A DNA stretch of 14,120 nucleotides, from contig CALDMH010000098.1 of assembly GCA_937915565.1 (NCBI GenBank), forward strand, positions 1-14,120, in the 5' to 3' direction. How positions within the stretch are numbered: the first letter of the stretch is position 1; each line of letters begins with the position of its first letter. The position numbers and the translations under genes are program-made. This DNA is from an uncultured Clostridia bacterium (lineage in GTDB: Bacteria > Bacillota > Clostridia > Christensenellales > Borkfalkiaceae). A model generated the notes under the pieces. The model worked only from the letters and a program-made list of their open reading frames with translations. It was not told the origin of the DNA and ran no database searches. Positions 6,884-14,120 of the stretch are shown here, in pieces.

Positions 6884-7765
6884 ATGTTGTATATATGTAT
6901 CGCTTCGATACTGTTCAGCATACAGCCCGCCTTTACGAAACAATATCAAAGAAACGCCGGCGATGGGTTGAAATCCTCGTTTTTATATAACGTAACTTCG
7001 CCGTTGTTGTTTATAGCGATAATGTTCTTTTACGAGGGAATGAAACTCGATTTCACCGTTTATTCCTTCGTTATGGCGATGGTGTGGGCAATCGTTTGCA
7101 ACGCGATGTCTTTTTTTCAGATAAAGGCGTTGTCTTACGGCAACGTTGCGAATTACTCGCTGTTTCTGCTCGGCGGGGGAATGCTTATCCCCGTCGTTTA
7201 CGGAGCGATTTTCGGCGACGATTTCGGGGCGTGCAAGATAATAGGAACGGTTCTCGTATGCGTCGCGATTCTGATAAAGATAAACCCCAAGGAAAAGTCC
7301 CGGGCAGGCTCGCTTTTCAGTTTGATAATGATATTTATCCTAAACGGACTTGCGGGGGTTCTGGCTTCGGTGTATCAAAGCGAATTGTTTACGTTCGACA
7401 AAATTTCGTCCGAACAGTTTTCGATTTTAAGGTCGTTTACGACGGTCGGCGTCGGCGCGGTTATGCTGGGCGTGCTGTCGATAAAAGAAAGGGGCGACGA
7501 AAAGCAAAACGCCTTAGCGATGAGAAAAGGATATTTAAAGGCTATGCCGTGGTCGCTTATAGGCGGCGGGATAAACGGCGTTGCGAATCTGTTGCTTTTG
7601 TTTGCGTTGCAAACGGTACAGCCGTCGCTGCAATACCCGATTATAACGGGCGGCGGAATACTTCTTTCCGCAATCGTAGGCTTAATCTTTAAGGAAATTC
7701 CCGACAAAAAAACGTGGATTTCGGTGGGGTTTGCCACGGCAGGTACTATAATAATGATTCTCTAA
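6884..7765 (+). CDS. EamA/DMT-type membrane transporter
   Basis: Integral membrane protein of 293 residues with about ten hydrophobic segments (roughly 1-18, 33-52, 59-77, 86-107, 115-132, 142-163, 183-203, 222-245, 249-270, 276-293), matching the two five-helix halves of the drug/metabolite transporter superfamily. A positively charged loop (about 202-217, KERGDEKQNALAMRKG) separates the halves. Substrate is not readable from sequence; the position between sugar enzymes suggests uptake or export of a sugar or its product. The ATG at 6884 lies 5 bases after the upstream stop and has only a weak GGGG site about 13 bases before it, so translation may depend on coupling to the upstream gene. No charged N-terminal tail precedes the first helix, which is slightly unusual. 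Confidence 0.8.
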   Translation: MLYICIASILFSIQPAFTKQYQRNAGDGLKSSFLYNVTSPLLFIAIMFFYEGMKLDFTVYSFVMAMVWAIVCNAMSFFQIKALSYGNVANYSLFLLGGGMLIPVVYGAIFGDDFGACKIIGTVLVCVAILIKINPKEKSRAGSLFSLIMIFILNGLAGVLASVYQSELFTFDKISSEQFSILRSFTTVGVGAVMLGVLSIKERGDEKQNALAMRKGYLKAMPWSLIGGGINGVANLLLLFALQTVQPSLQYPIITGGGILLSAIVGLIFKEIPDKKTWISVGFATAGTIIMIL

Positions 7766-7784
7766 AATATTAAAAGGAGTAAAA

Positions 7785-9206
7785 ATGACAAAAAAAATTA
7801 TGGCGACGATTTTAACGGCGGTAACGATTTTAGGAACGGTAGGCTGTTCTTCCGAACCGGAAACTTCGGGCGCGAGCGTTCCCGAAACTCCTGAAATAAA
7901 CTTCTCCGATTACGAAACCGAGGAAAAGTTTATTTCTTTCATAGATTTACCTCCCGACCCGAACAAAGCGTTGGACGATTATAAGGGGCTCGGTTTTTCG
8001 GGCTTTATTTTAACGGAGGATTTCGTTTCCTTAACGCAAAAAGGGAAAATGACCGATTCCTATAAAAACGCCGTCAAAAAGTTGAACGACAGCGGTTTCG
8101 GCGTTTATATAAGGAATCAGTATAACGACCCGTATTATTTCGATACGACTGCGGAAGGCTCTGCCGAATACGAAAGGAATTATTCGTTGGACAGCCGCAA
8201 GCTCACGAACGAATTCAGGGATAACGGAGGAGTTGCGGGCTTTTATATGGCCGACGAGCCGACTTTTGAAAAATTTTCTCAATTCACTCCGCTTATAAAT
8301 TGGTATAACGCGAACTACTCGGATACCTATTTCCATATGAACTTGTTCCCGAGTTACGCCGGTCAGGCGGGATTTAAGGGACATTCTTACGAAGAATACG
8401 TTCAGGAATATATAGATAAAGTCGCCTCGAAGGTAAAGGGCAAAAAGAGCGTTTGCCTCGATAATTACCCGTTCAACAGGAGCGATTCGATAAGGGCGTC
8501 GTTCTTGTCCGATTTGCTGGTGACCGCAACGAAGACGAAGAAATATAACGAAACGGTTAAAGACGCGGACAAAGCGTATATGGGGCTTTGCATACAAACG
8601 TTTTACGACGGCGGGCTCGTGGATATAAAAGGTTCGGCGGACGTTTCTTTCCAGCTTTTGTGCGGTATGGCTATGGGCGCGAAAATTTACGAGTATTTCT
8701 GTTACAGGTCGTATATCGACGGGGCGACGAGGTTGAACGGCATATTCGATTCGAATATGCAAAAGAGGGTTTACGATTACGTTAAAGAAGCGAACGAAAA
8801 ATACCTCGGCTTCGGAAAAGTCGTAAACGCTTTCGAGTGGCAGGGCGTGAATACCCTTCACGCGAGCGACGCGAAGAAAATCGAAAACGAAGAGGCGTTT
8901 TCTTCCGTTCAGGGGCTCGTTTCGGAAAACACGGGAAAACTTGACCTCGGCGGTTGCAAAAGCAAACTCGATACGATTATAGGTTCGTTTAAAAAAGGCG
9001 ACGACTACGGTTATATGGTCGTAAATTACACTCTCCCGTCCGCGGGGAAAAGCAACGTCGTGGAACTTGCTTTCAAAAACGCGACGCACGCGGTGGTGTA
9101 CTCCGCAACGGAAACCGGCGTAAATTCGTCAATCGTCGCGCTTGCGGGCGGCAAGGCGAGAATAAGTCTCGAAGCGGGCGACGGAGTTTTCGTAATTCCC
9201 GTTTAA
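7785..9206 (+). CDS. Lipoprotein with glycoside hydrolase-like TIM-barrel domain
   Basis: A 473-residue protein, family not recognised with certainty. Signal peptide 1-20 with lipobox TVGC (lipidated Cys21), so it works at the outer face of the membrane. Residues about 45-340 look like a (beta/alpha)8 hydrolase: a first strand FISFIDLP, then GFSGFIL (71-77), GVYIRNQY (106-113), GVAGFYMADEPTF (149-161), a strand with MNLFP (185-189), SVCLDNYPF (222-230) and GAKIYEYFCYRSY (298-310). The ADEP motif puts Glu158 where clan A-type glycosidases carry the acid/base residue; Asp226 and Glu303 sit on later strands and are other candidate active-site residues. Residues about 375-473 are all-beta, like the accessory C-terminal domain of many glycosidases. 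An AAGGAG site precedes the ATG. The neighbouring importer suggests it trims an extracellular glycan or glycoside (inference). Confidence 0.75.
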   Translation: MTKKIMATILTAVTILGTVGCSSEPETSGASVPETPEINFSDYETEEKFISFIDLPPDPNKALDDYKGLGFSGFILTEDFVSLTQKGKMTDSYKNAVKKLNDSGFGVYIRNQYNDPYYFDTTAEGSAEYERNYSLDSRKLTNEFRDNGGVAGFYMADEPTFEKFSQFTPLINWYNANYSDTYFHMNLFPSYAGQAGFKGHSYEEYVQEYIDKVASKVKGKKSVCLDNYPFNRSDSIRASFLSDLLVTATKTKKYNETVKDADKAYMGLCIQTFYDGGLVDIKGSADVSFQLLCGMAMGAKIYEYFCYRSYIDGATRLNGIFDSNMQKRVYDYVKEANEKYLGFGKVVNAFEWQGVNTLHASDAKKIENEEAFSSVQGLVSENTGKLDLGGCKSKLDTIIGSFKKGDDYGYMVVNYTLPSAGKSNVVELAFKNATHAVVYSATETGVNSSIVALAGGKARISLEAGDGVFVIPV

Positions 9207-9220
9207 CAGGTTGAGGCAAA

Positions 9221-10144
9221 ATGAAAAAAAACAAAAATAAAATTCAGGGCGGTTGCGAAATACCGAAAGGAATGAGAAAAAAGGCGTACCTGTTTTGTTA
9301 CGTTATGCTCATACCGTGCTTTTGGGGGCTGTTTTCGTTCTTTTTCGTAAACGCCTATTCGATTCTGATTGCGTTCACGGACGGAGTACCCTTTAAAGAC
9401 CCGTTTACGCTTAGTAATTTCAGGCTGTTGTTTTACGAATTGTCGTTAAAGGACAGCACGCTTTACGCTTCGATAAGCAATACTTTCAAGTATTTCGCCC
9501 TCGGGCTTATAAAGTTGTTCCTGTCTTACGTTATCGCGTATTTCTTGTATAAAAAGATACCGTGGTACGGGGCGTTCTCGATTTTGTTCTTCTTACCGAG
9601 CATTATCGCGCCCGTCATAACCGTCAATATTTTCAAGAACATTATCGGTGAATTCGGCCCGCTCTGGATGATAGTTAAAAACTTGTTCGGAGTGGAATAT
9701 TCGGAGTTGCTGGCTAATCCCGATACGGCGACGACCGTTATTTTAATCTATTGTTTCATAAGCGGTTTCGGTTCTACGTTTTTGATTTTGCTCGGAACGA
9801 TGAACAGAATCCCCGAAGAATATTTCGAGGCGGCGCAGATAGACGGGTGCAACCGCCGGAAAGAATTCTGGCAAATAATCACGCCGCTTTGCTGGGATAC
9901 CCTTTCGACTTACGTCGTGCTCAGCCTGACGGGAATATTTATGTCGAGCGGCCCGATACTTTACTTTACGGGCGGAGAATACAAAACTTATACGCTTGCC
10001 TATTGGATATTCGACCGCGTTAAATTCGGCGGAGATTATTCTTACGCGTCGGCGGTGGGAATATTCTTCACGGTTTTGTCAATTCCCATCGTGTTCGGCG
10101 TGAGATGGGCGATGAAGAAAGTAGACCCGGAGGTGAGTTACTGA
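9221..10144 (+). CDS. Sugar ABC importer permease, MalF/UgpA/LplB type
   Basis: Inner-membrane subunit of a carbohydrate ABC importer, 307 residues. Six main hydrophobic segments (about 25-50, 85-108, 118-138, 167-190, 222-245, 276-297). The EAA loop that docks the ATPase is clear: EYFEAAQIDGCNRRKEFWQI, followed by ITPLCW. A GAGG site lies just before the ATG. The stop codon TGA (10142-10144) overlaps the ATG of the second permease by one base, indicating translational coupling and equal production of the heterodimer. Confidence 0.95.
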   Translation: MKKNKNKIQGGCEIPKGMRKKAYLFCYVMLIPCFWGLFSFFFVNAYSILIAFTDGVPFKDPFTLSNFRLLFYELSLKDSTLYASISNTFKYFALGLIKLFLSYVIAYFLYKKIPWYGAFSILFFLPSIIAPVITVNIFKNIIGEFGPLWMIVKNLFGVEYSELLANPDTATTVILIYCFISGFGSTFLILLGTMNRIPEEYFEAAQIDGCNRRKEFWQIITPLCWDTLSTYVVLSLTGIFMSSGPILYFTGGEYKTYTLAYWIFDRVKFGGDYSYASAVGIFFTVLSIPIVFGVRWAMKKVDPEVSY

Positions 10145-11007
10145 TGAAACTCGTAACGAAACGAAACAAAACGAGGTTTACCGTAACCACGGCCGTCGTC
10201 TTCGCGATTTTTTGCCTATATACCGTCATTTTGGCTATACCGTATATATGGGGTATTATCGTGTCGCTTAAAACGAGATACGAATATATGGAAATGCCCG
10301 TTTTCTCGCTGCCCGAAAAGTTGCAGTTTTCAAACTATATCAAAGCGTGGAAAGAGTTGTCGGTTGAGGGAACGAGCGTTCCGATGATGTTCGTAAACAG
10401 TATCTGGTATGCGGGCGGTATGTCGGTTACGTCGATTTTGTTTTCGACGATGACGGCTTACGTTATAGCGAAATATCGCTTCCCGGGGAGAGCGGCCATA
10501 TATACTACGGCTTTGGTCATAATGATGATTCCGATAATGGGTTCGATGGCGAGTTCTCTTAAATTCACGCAGATGATTGGGGCTTACGATTCAAGACTGT
10601 ATATTTTCCTTAACGCTTCCGCGGTAGGGGCGATATTCATCATAATGTACGCCACTTTCAAAGGGGTGAGTTGGGGTTACGCCGAAGCGGCGTTTATCGA
10701 CGGAGCGGGGCATTTCACAACGTTTTTCAAAATAATGCTTCCGCAGGTAATATCGCCGATATGCGCCCTGTTTATGACGCAATTTATCACGCTGTGGTCG
10801 GACGACGCGACTCCGCTCGTGTATTTCCCGAATTTGCCCACTTTGTCCACGGGACTGTATATGTATCAGTCGGTAGTTAAAAAGACGGAGCAATACCCGA
10901 TATATTTTGCGGGACTTATAACGTGTATGATACCCACGCTGACGCTGTTTTTGATTTTCCAAAAAAATCTTATGAACGTTCAGATGGGCGGCGGCTTAAA
11001 GGGATAA
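10144..11007 (+). CDS. Sugar ABC importer permease, MalG/UgpE type
   Basis: Second membrane subunit, 287 residues. About six hydrophobic segments starting at about residue 14 (VTTAVVFAIFCLYTVILAI), with the typical MalG-type periplasmic-side loop and the EAA motif EAAFIDGAGHFTTFFKIMLP, which contacts the ATPase. An earlier in-frame ATG at 10105 is rejected: GGAGGTGAG at 10129-10137 is the ribosome binding site for 10144, whose ATG overlaps the previous stop codon (TGATG). Pairs with the permease upstream. No ATPase gene lies between this gene and the window end. Confidence 0.95.
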   Translation: MKLVTKRNKTRFTVTTAVVFAIFCLYTVILAIPYIWGIIVSLKTRYEYMEMPVFSLPEKLQFSNYIKAWKELSVEGTSVPMMFVNSIWYAGGMSVTSILFSTMTAYVIAKYRFPGRAAIYTTALVIMMIPIMGSMASSLKFTQMIGAYDSRLYIFLNASAVGAIFIIMYATFKGVSWGYAEAAFIDGAGHFTTFFKIMLPQVISPICALFMTQFITLWSDDATPLVYFPNLPTLSTGLYMYQSVVKKTEQYPIYFAGLITCMIPTLTLFLIFQKNLMNVQMGGGLKG

Positions 11008-11008
11008 A

Positions 11009-11028
11009 AACGCAGATATAATTGCGTT
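11009..11028 (+). promoter_or_regulatory. Short intercistronic hairpin before the binding-protein gene
   Basis: AACGCA (11009-11014) pairs with TGCGTT (11023-11028) around an 8-base loop directly after the permease stop codon. Hairpins here often tune the ratio of binding protein to permease messages. With only 6 pairs and no T tract this is a weak call. Confidence 0.3.
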
Positions 11029-11069
11029 AAAATCGTTTGATTATTATAAAGACAAAGAGGAGAAATCAG

Positions 11070-12716
11070 ATGAAAAAATTTATAGCAGCGTTAATGTGTG
11101 TAGCAACGGTTTTTGCGGCGGTCGCTTGCGGCAACAATCCGCAGGGTTCTTCGTCGTCGGACGACGGAAACAACGCGGACTACGCCAAAAGAAGCAAAAA
11201 GATAACTTTCAGTTATTACGCGGGCGGTTACGGCTCGGATTGGGTAAAAGCCGTCGCGAAGGATTATATGGACAACGTGAACGAGGAAGTTTACGTCGAA
11301 TTGAAGAAAAGTTCGGATAACTCCACGGCGAAAAGCAATATCGAATCCAACGTAGGTATTGCCGACCTTTATCAAATCGAAGCGGATATGTTCGGGCTTG
11401 ACGGTTGTCTTGAAAATTTAACTTCGTTCTATAACGACACGACCGTTTACGGAGAAAACGTAAAAGTAAAGGATAAACTTCCCGAATATTCGATTGATTA
11501 TTATAACGAGAAAGGCGAGTATTATCAAATCCCTCAAACCGCAATGACGGGTTTTAACTGGGTATATAATAAAACGCTTTTAGACGATACTTTCGGCAAA
11601 GATAATTACGTTTTGCCGAGAACTACGGACGAAATGCTTGCGTTCGGCGATAAACTTTACGAAAAGGGCGTGTTCCTGACTGCCGCCGCCCTTGCGGACA
11701 CCGCGGGAGGAAACTACGCGCAGTACGCTCTGATGAACTTTTTCGCACAGATGACGGGGCTTGACGGGTGGAATAAATTCAACTCGGGGCTCGTTAAAAG
11801 AAACGGCGAATGGGTTTTGAGCGAAGACGCGCCTTACGTTATATCGGACAACAGAACGGCAATCGAAGCCGCGTATAAATTCGCCGAGAAACTTTATAGA
11901 AAGGCTACGGGTTCGGAAGTTCAGTATTTGCATAAGAACAGCCCGTCTTTCGAGTATAAAGATTTGGATAAGGTGTTTTTCGGCGGAAAATTCAAGGCTC
12001 AAACCTTGCCGAGTTTTGCTTTCGCTTACGTCGGCGGTTGGCTTGAAACGGAAGTTTCCGAGTATTTGAAAGAGGGCGCGATAACTCCCAAGGAAGTTTA
12101 CGCTATGAATTCCCCCGTTTTAAGCGATATTGTAAAAACGCTTGAAAACACGGCTATGACAGATTCCGAATTGTCGGCTATAATCGAAGAAATCGATAAC
12201 GGAGCGACTTCGAGCACCCGTTGTTCTCAAAACGACTTCGACAGAATAAGCGAAGCGAGGCATATGGTTACGGAAAATATATGCCGCTGTTTCGTTATCC
12301 CGAAAGGTTCTTCAAACAAGGCTTTGGCAAAAGAGTTTTTGGCGTACCTTACGTCCGACAGAGCGCAGAAAATCGCCGCGAAAAATTCAAACGGAATAAG
12401 CGTTCTTCCTTTCGGATACACTCCTACCGACGAAGATATGGGATTTGAAATTTCCGCGTTTACGAAGAGCGTGGCGAAGGTTACGAAATCCGACGCGGTG
12501 AAAATCGTGGACAGCGCGCAGTTGGATAAAACTTTCAAAAAAGAAGTAAATATACTGTGGTTTTACGATATAAAGAATACGTCGGCTCTTGCGAACAACG
12601 TTTATTCGGGAACGGCAACTTCGGGCGACCGGATTTACGAAATGACTTATAAATATTATAACGGTATGTGGAGTACGTTGATAAGCAAATACAAAAAGAG
12701 CGTCGGTTTAGCGTAA
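11070..12716 (+). CDS. ABC importer solute-binding lipoprotein, family 1 type
   Basis: Extracellular sugar-binding component of the ABC importer, 548 residues, at the long end for cluster-type oligosaccharide binding proteins. Signal peptide 1-19 with lipobox AVAC (lipidated Cys20) and a following Ser/Asp/Asn-rich linker (NNPQGSSSSDDGNN). The mature part begins ITFSYYAGGYGSDWVKAVAKDY and contains the typical elements of the fold: ADLYQIEADM, YYQIPQTAMTGFNWVYNKTLL, FAFAYVGGW and a late helix AKEFLAYLTSDRAQKIAAKN. The ATG at 11070 is chosen over the upstream TTG at 11037 because AGAGGAG lies at 11056-11062 and the signal peptide starts here. It follows its permeases, whereas in many such operons the binding protein comes first. 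The ligand cannot be named. Confidence 0.94.
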   Translation: MKKFIAALMCVATVFAAVACGNNPQGSSSSDDGNNADYAKRSKKITFSYYAGGYGSDWVKAVAKDYMDNVNEEVYVELKKSSDNSTAKSNIESNVGIADLYQIEADMFGLDGCLENLTSFYNDTTVYGENVKVKDKLPEYSIDYYNEKGEYYQIPQTAMTGFNWVYNKTLLDDTFGKDNYVLPRTTDEMLAFGDKLYEKGVFLTAAALADTAGGNYAQYALMNFFAQMTGLDGWNKFNSGLVKRNGEWVLSEDAPYVISDNRTAIEAAYKFAEKLYRKATGSEVQYLHKNSPSFEYKDLDKVFFGGKFKAQTLPSFAFAYVGGWLETEVSEYLKEGAITPKEVYAMNSPVLSDIVKTLENTAMTDSELSAIIEEIDNGATSSTRCSQNDFDRISEARHMVTENICRCFVIPKGSSNKALAKEFLAYLTSDRAQKIAAKNSNGISVLPFGYTPTDEDMGFEISAFTKSVAKVTKSDAVKIVDSAQLDKTFKKEVNILWFYDIKNTSALANNVYSGTATSGDRIYEMTYKYYNGMWSTLISKYKKSVGLA

Positions 12717-12734
12717 GGAAAATAAGGAGCGGAT

Positions 12735-14120
12735 ATGAAAAAAATATTTGTCTGTATGTTGGCAATCGCGTTGACAGCGTCGTTCGCCGGTTGCTCGCCG
12801 AAGCGAGCCGAAAGGTCTTACGAAATCGTCATCGAAGGCGACTTTCAGAACGGAACTAAAATCGCGTATAAAGAGGAAGTCGATTTGCCGCTCGCTTCGG
12901 TGAAAGACGACCGCGGCAACGTCGTTTCGTTTGACGTGAGTTACGCCGTGATTTTGCCCGACGGTCAGCGTTTGACAAGCGATTTCCCGTCCTTTTCTCT
13001 TTCGCCCGACGATTATACGATAGAGTATTCTTACGCGGAGAAAAATCTTCGGGAAACCCGTACTTTTTCCGTCGTGGACGAAGTCGCTCCGATAATTTCG
13101 TTCGACAACGTTCCCCGAGATTTATTCGTAGGGGAGCAAACTTCGGGGAGTTTGCCCGGGGTAAACGTAGAAGAGGCTTCTGACTTAAAGGATATTCAGC
13201 GCAACCTGTATTTTACCGATTCGGACGGAAACAGAAAAGCCGTCGAATATAACGTTATGAACGAAACTTACCCGATAACCGAAGGCGGGGAGTTCGAGTT
13301 CGTCGTAAAAGCGGAAGATACGAGCGGCAATAAAGCCGAAGAAAAGGTGTCGTGGGTGGTGAAAGACCCGCAATGGCAGGACCTCGATTTAGGCGAAAAA
13401 TACCTCGCCGATTTCGACGAAAAGGGCTATATAAATTATATCAGGTCGGGTGACGTAAGTCCGTGGTGGAATATCAACGGAAAATATAACGACGAATGGC
13501 TCGAATCCTTTAACGGGGCGACGGGCGTTTGTAAAATACAACTCGAATTTACCGCTTCGGGGCATACCTGTATCAACGTGAAGTTGGCTAAACCGTTGAC
13601 TTCCGCATTGCTTTCAGGAAAATGTCTTGCCGTCAGAGCTTACGTTACGGGCGACGGACTTTACGACAGTTTCGGGTTTGCGGGGATACAAAAGCAGAAT
13701 TTCGGCGGCGAAATATCAGCGGCAACCATAAACAAGGATATGAAGCGGGGCGAGTGGCAGACTTATTATCTCACCGAGCAGGAACTCAAAGATATAAGAA
13801 CGTACAGCGTAGACGGCAACAGAAACAGCGATATAACCAACGTTCAGTTTTGTTTCACGAAGGACGGCGCAGGCGGTTTTATGACGCTGTATATCGACAG
13901 TATTACGCTTGCCGAAGAACTTCAAAAGCCTGCGGGTTTAACGGTCGACGGCAAAACCGTTAAGTGGAATAAGATAGAAGGCGCAACGGGCTACGAAGTC
14001 GAAACGATAGACAAAAAAGAAATCGTAAAGGAAACTTCTTATAAGCTTACGAACGAAAAAGGAGTCGTTTCGGTGAAGGCAATCGGCGACGATAAATTCG
14101 CGTTGAATTCCGTCAGCGAA
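12735..14120 (+). CDS. Modular carbohydrate-binding-like lipoprotein, 3'-truncated by window edge
   Basis: The frame is open from the ATG at 12735 (AAGGAG site 6 bases upstream) to the last base, giving 462 residues with no stop. Signal peptide 1-19, lipobox FAGC (lipidated Cys20). Residues about 28-113 and 117-209 look like two Ig-like domains; the second carries the motif EFVVKAEDTSGNK of bacterial HYR/Big-type repeats. Residues about 218-395 form a beta-rich block (DFDEKGYINYIRSGDVSPWW ... FMTLYIDSITLAEE) that resembles jelly-roll carbohydrate-binding modules. From about 398 a fibronectin type III-like domain begins (VKWNKIEGATGYEVE). A catalytic domain may follow outside the window. It probably holds substrate at the cell surface, or is a multi-domain hydrolase; no catalytic motif is visible so far. 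Confidence 0.85.
   Translation, partial: MKKIFVCMLAIALTASFAGCSPKRAERSYEIVIEGDFQNGTKIAYKEEVDLPLASVKDDRGNVVSFDVSYAVILPDGQRLTSDFPSFSLSPDDYTIEYSYAEKNLRETRTFSVVDEVAPIISFDNVPRDLFVGEQTSGSLPGVNVEEASDLKDIQRNLYFTDSDGNRKAVEYNVMNETYPITEGGEFEFVVKAEDTSGNKAEEKVSWVVKDPQWQDLDLGEKYLADFDEKGYINYIRSGDVSPWWNINGKYNDEWLESFNGATGVCKIQLEFTASGHTCINVKLAKPLTSALLSGKCLAVRAYVTGDGLYDSFGFAGIQKQNFGGEISAATINKDMKRGEWQTYYLTEQELKDIRTYSVDGNRNSDITNVQFCFTKDGAGGFMTLYIDSITLAEELQKPAGLTVDGKTVKWNKIEGATGYEVETIDKKEIVKETSYKLTNEKGVVSVKAIGDDKFALNSVSE

Noticed and set aside
6838..6890. Programmed frameshift at the A8 tracts fusing the oxidoreductase to the transporter
   Set aside because: The transporter frame has an in-frame TAA at 6872-6874 upstream of its ATG, so slippage cannot make a fusion.
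8031..9089. 352-codon open frame on the minus strand
   Set aside because: It is a mirror of the hydrolase-like gene on the other strand, caused by codon bias; no start signals and Arg/Val/Phe-rich meaningless composition.
11022..11050. TTGCGT-N17-TATAAA as an internal promoter for the binding-protein gene
   Set aside because: The start point would fall within the ribosome binding site at 11056-11062, and the -35 matches only three positions.
1..14120. CRISPR arrays, tRNA or rRNA genes, phage or transposase genes
   Set aside because: No regularly spaced direct repeats, no cloverleaf or rRNA-like sequence, and no integrase or transposase motifs were found on either strand.

Overview
The window looks like chromosomal DNA of an anaerobic, Gram-positive-type Bacillota (Clostridia-like, probably an uncultured gut or rumen lineage). 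The indications are a clostridial-type pyruvate phosphate dikinase, strong AGGAGG-like ribosome binding sites, several lipoproteins with a lipobox and no outer-membrane (SusC/D-type) components, and a binding-protein-dependent sugar importer beside an AraC-family regulator. The family or genus cannot be fixed from sequence reading alone.

Layout. (1) 1-1989: the 3' three quarters of ppdK, closed by a strong intrinsic terminator at 2050-2087. (2) 2088-2529: a gene-free stretch filled with nested inverted repeats (2169-2468), resembling a non-autonomous palindromic or MITE-like element. (3) 2530-3357, minus strand: an AraC-family regulator. (4) 3358-3569: a divergent control region with an extended -10 promoter for the regulator, a -35/-10 pair pointing the other way, and a direct repeat that could be the regulator's operator. 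(5) 3570 to beyond 14120: eight co-directional, closely packed genes that read as one sugar or glycan-use operon.

The operon encodes, in order: a surface lipoprotein with a Cys/His-rich region and two copies of a beta-sandwich-like module; a cytoplasmic Gfo/Idh/MocA protein with features of the NAD-dependent glycosidase branch (GH109-like); an EamA/DMT-type membrane transporter; a lipoprotein with a probable TIM-barrel glycoside hydrolase-like domain; two MalF/MalG-type ABC permeases; a family-1-type solute-binding lipoprotein; and a further modular lipoprotein (two Ig-like domains, a carbohydrate-binding-like domain, a fibronectin type III-like domain) that runs off the right edge.

Inferred working model: the surface lipoproteins bind and trim a carbohydrate outside the cell, the binding protein and two permeases import the product using an ATPase encoded elsewhere, and the cytoplasmic NAD-binding enzyme modifies or cleaves the imported sugar. 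The AraC-family protein probably controls the operon. No RNA genes, CRISPR arrays, transposase genes or phage genes were seen. The most novel parts are the unassigned hydrolase-like lipoprotein, the noncanonical Gfo/Idh/MocA enzyme, the two modular surface lipoproteins and the palindromic intergenic element.
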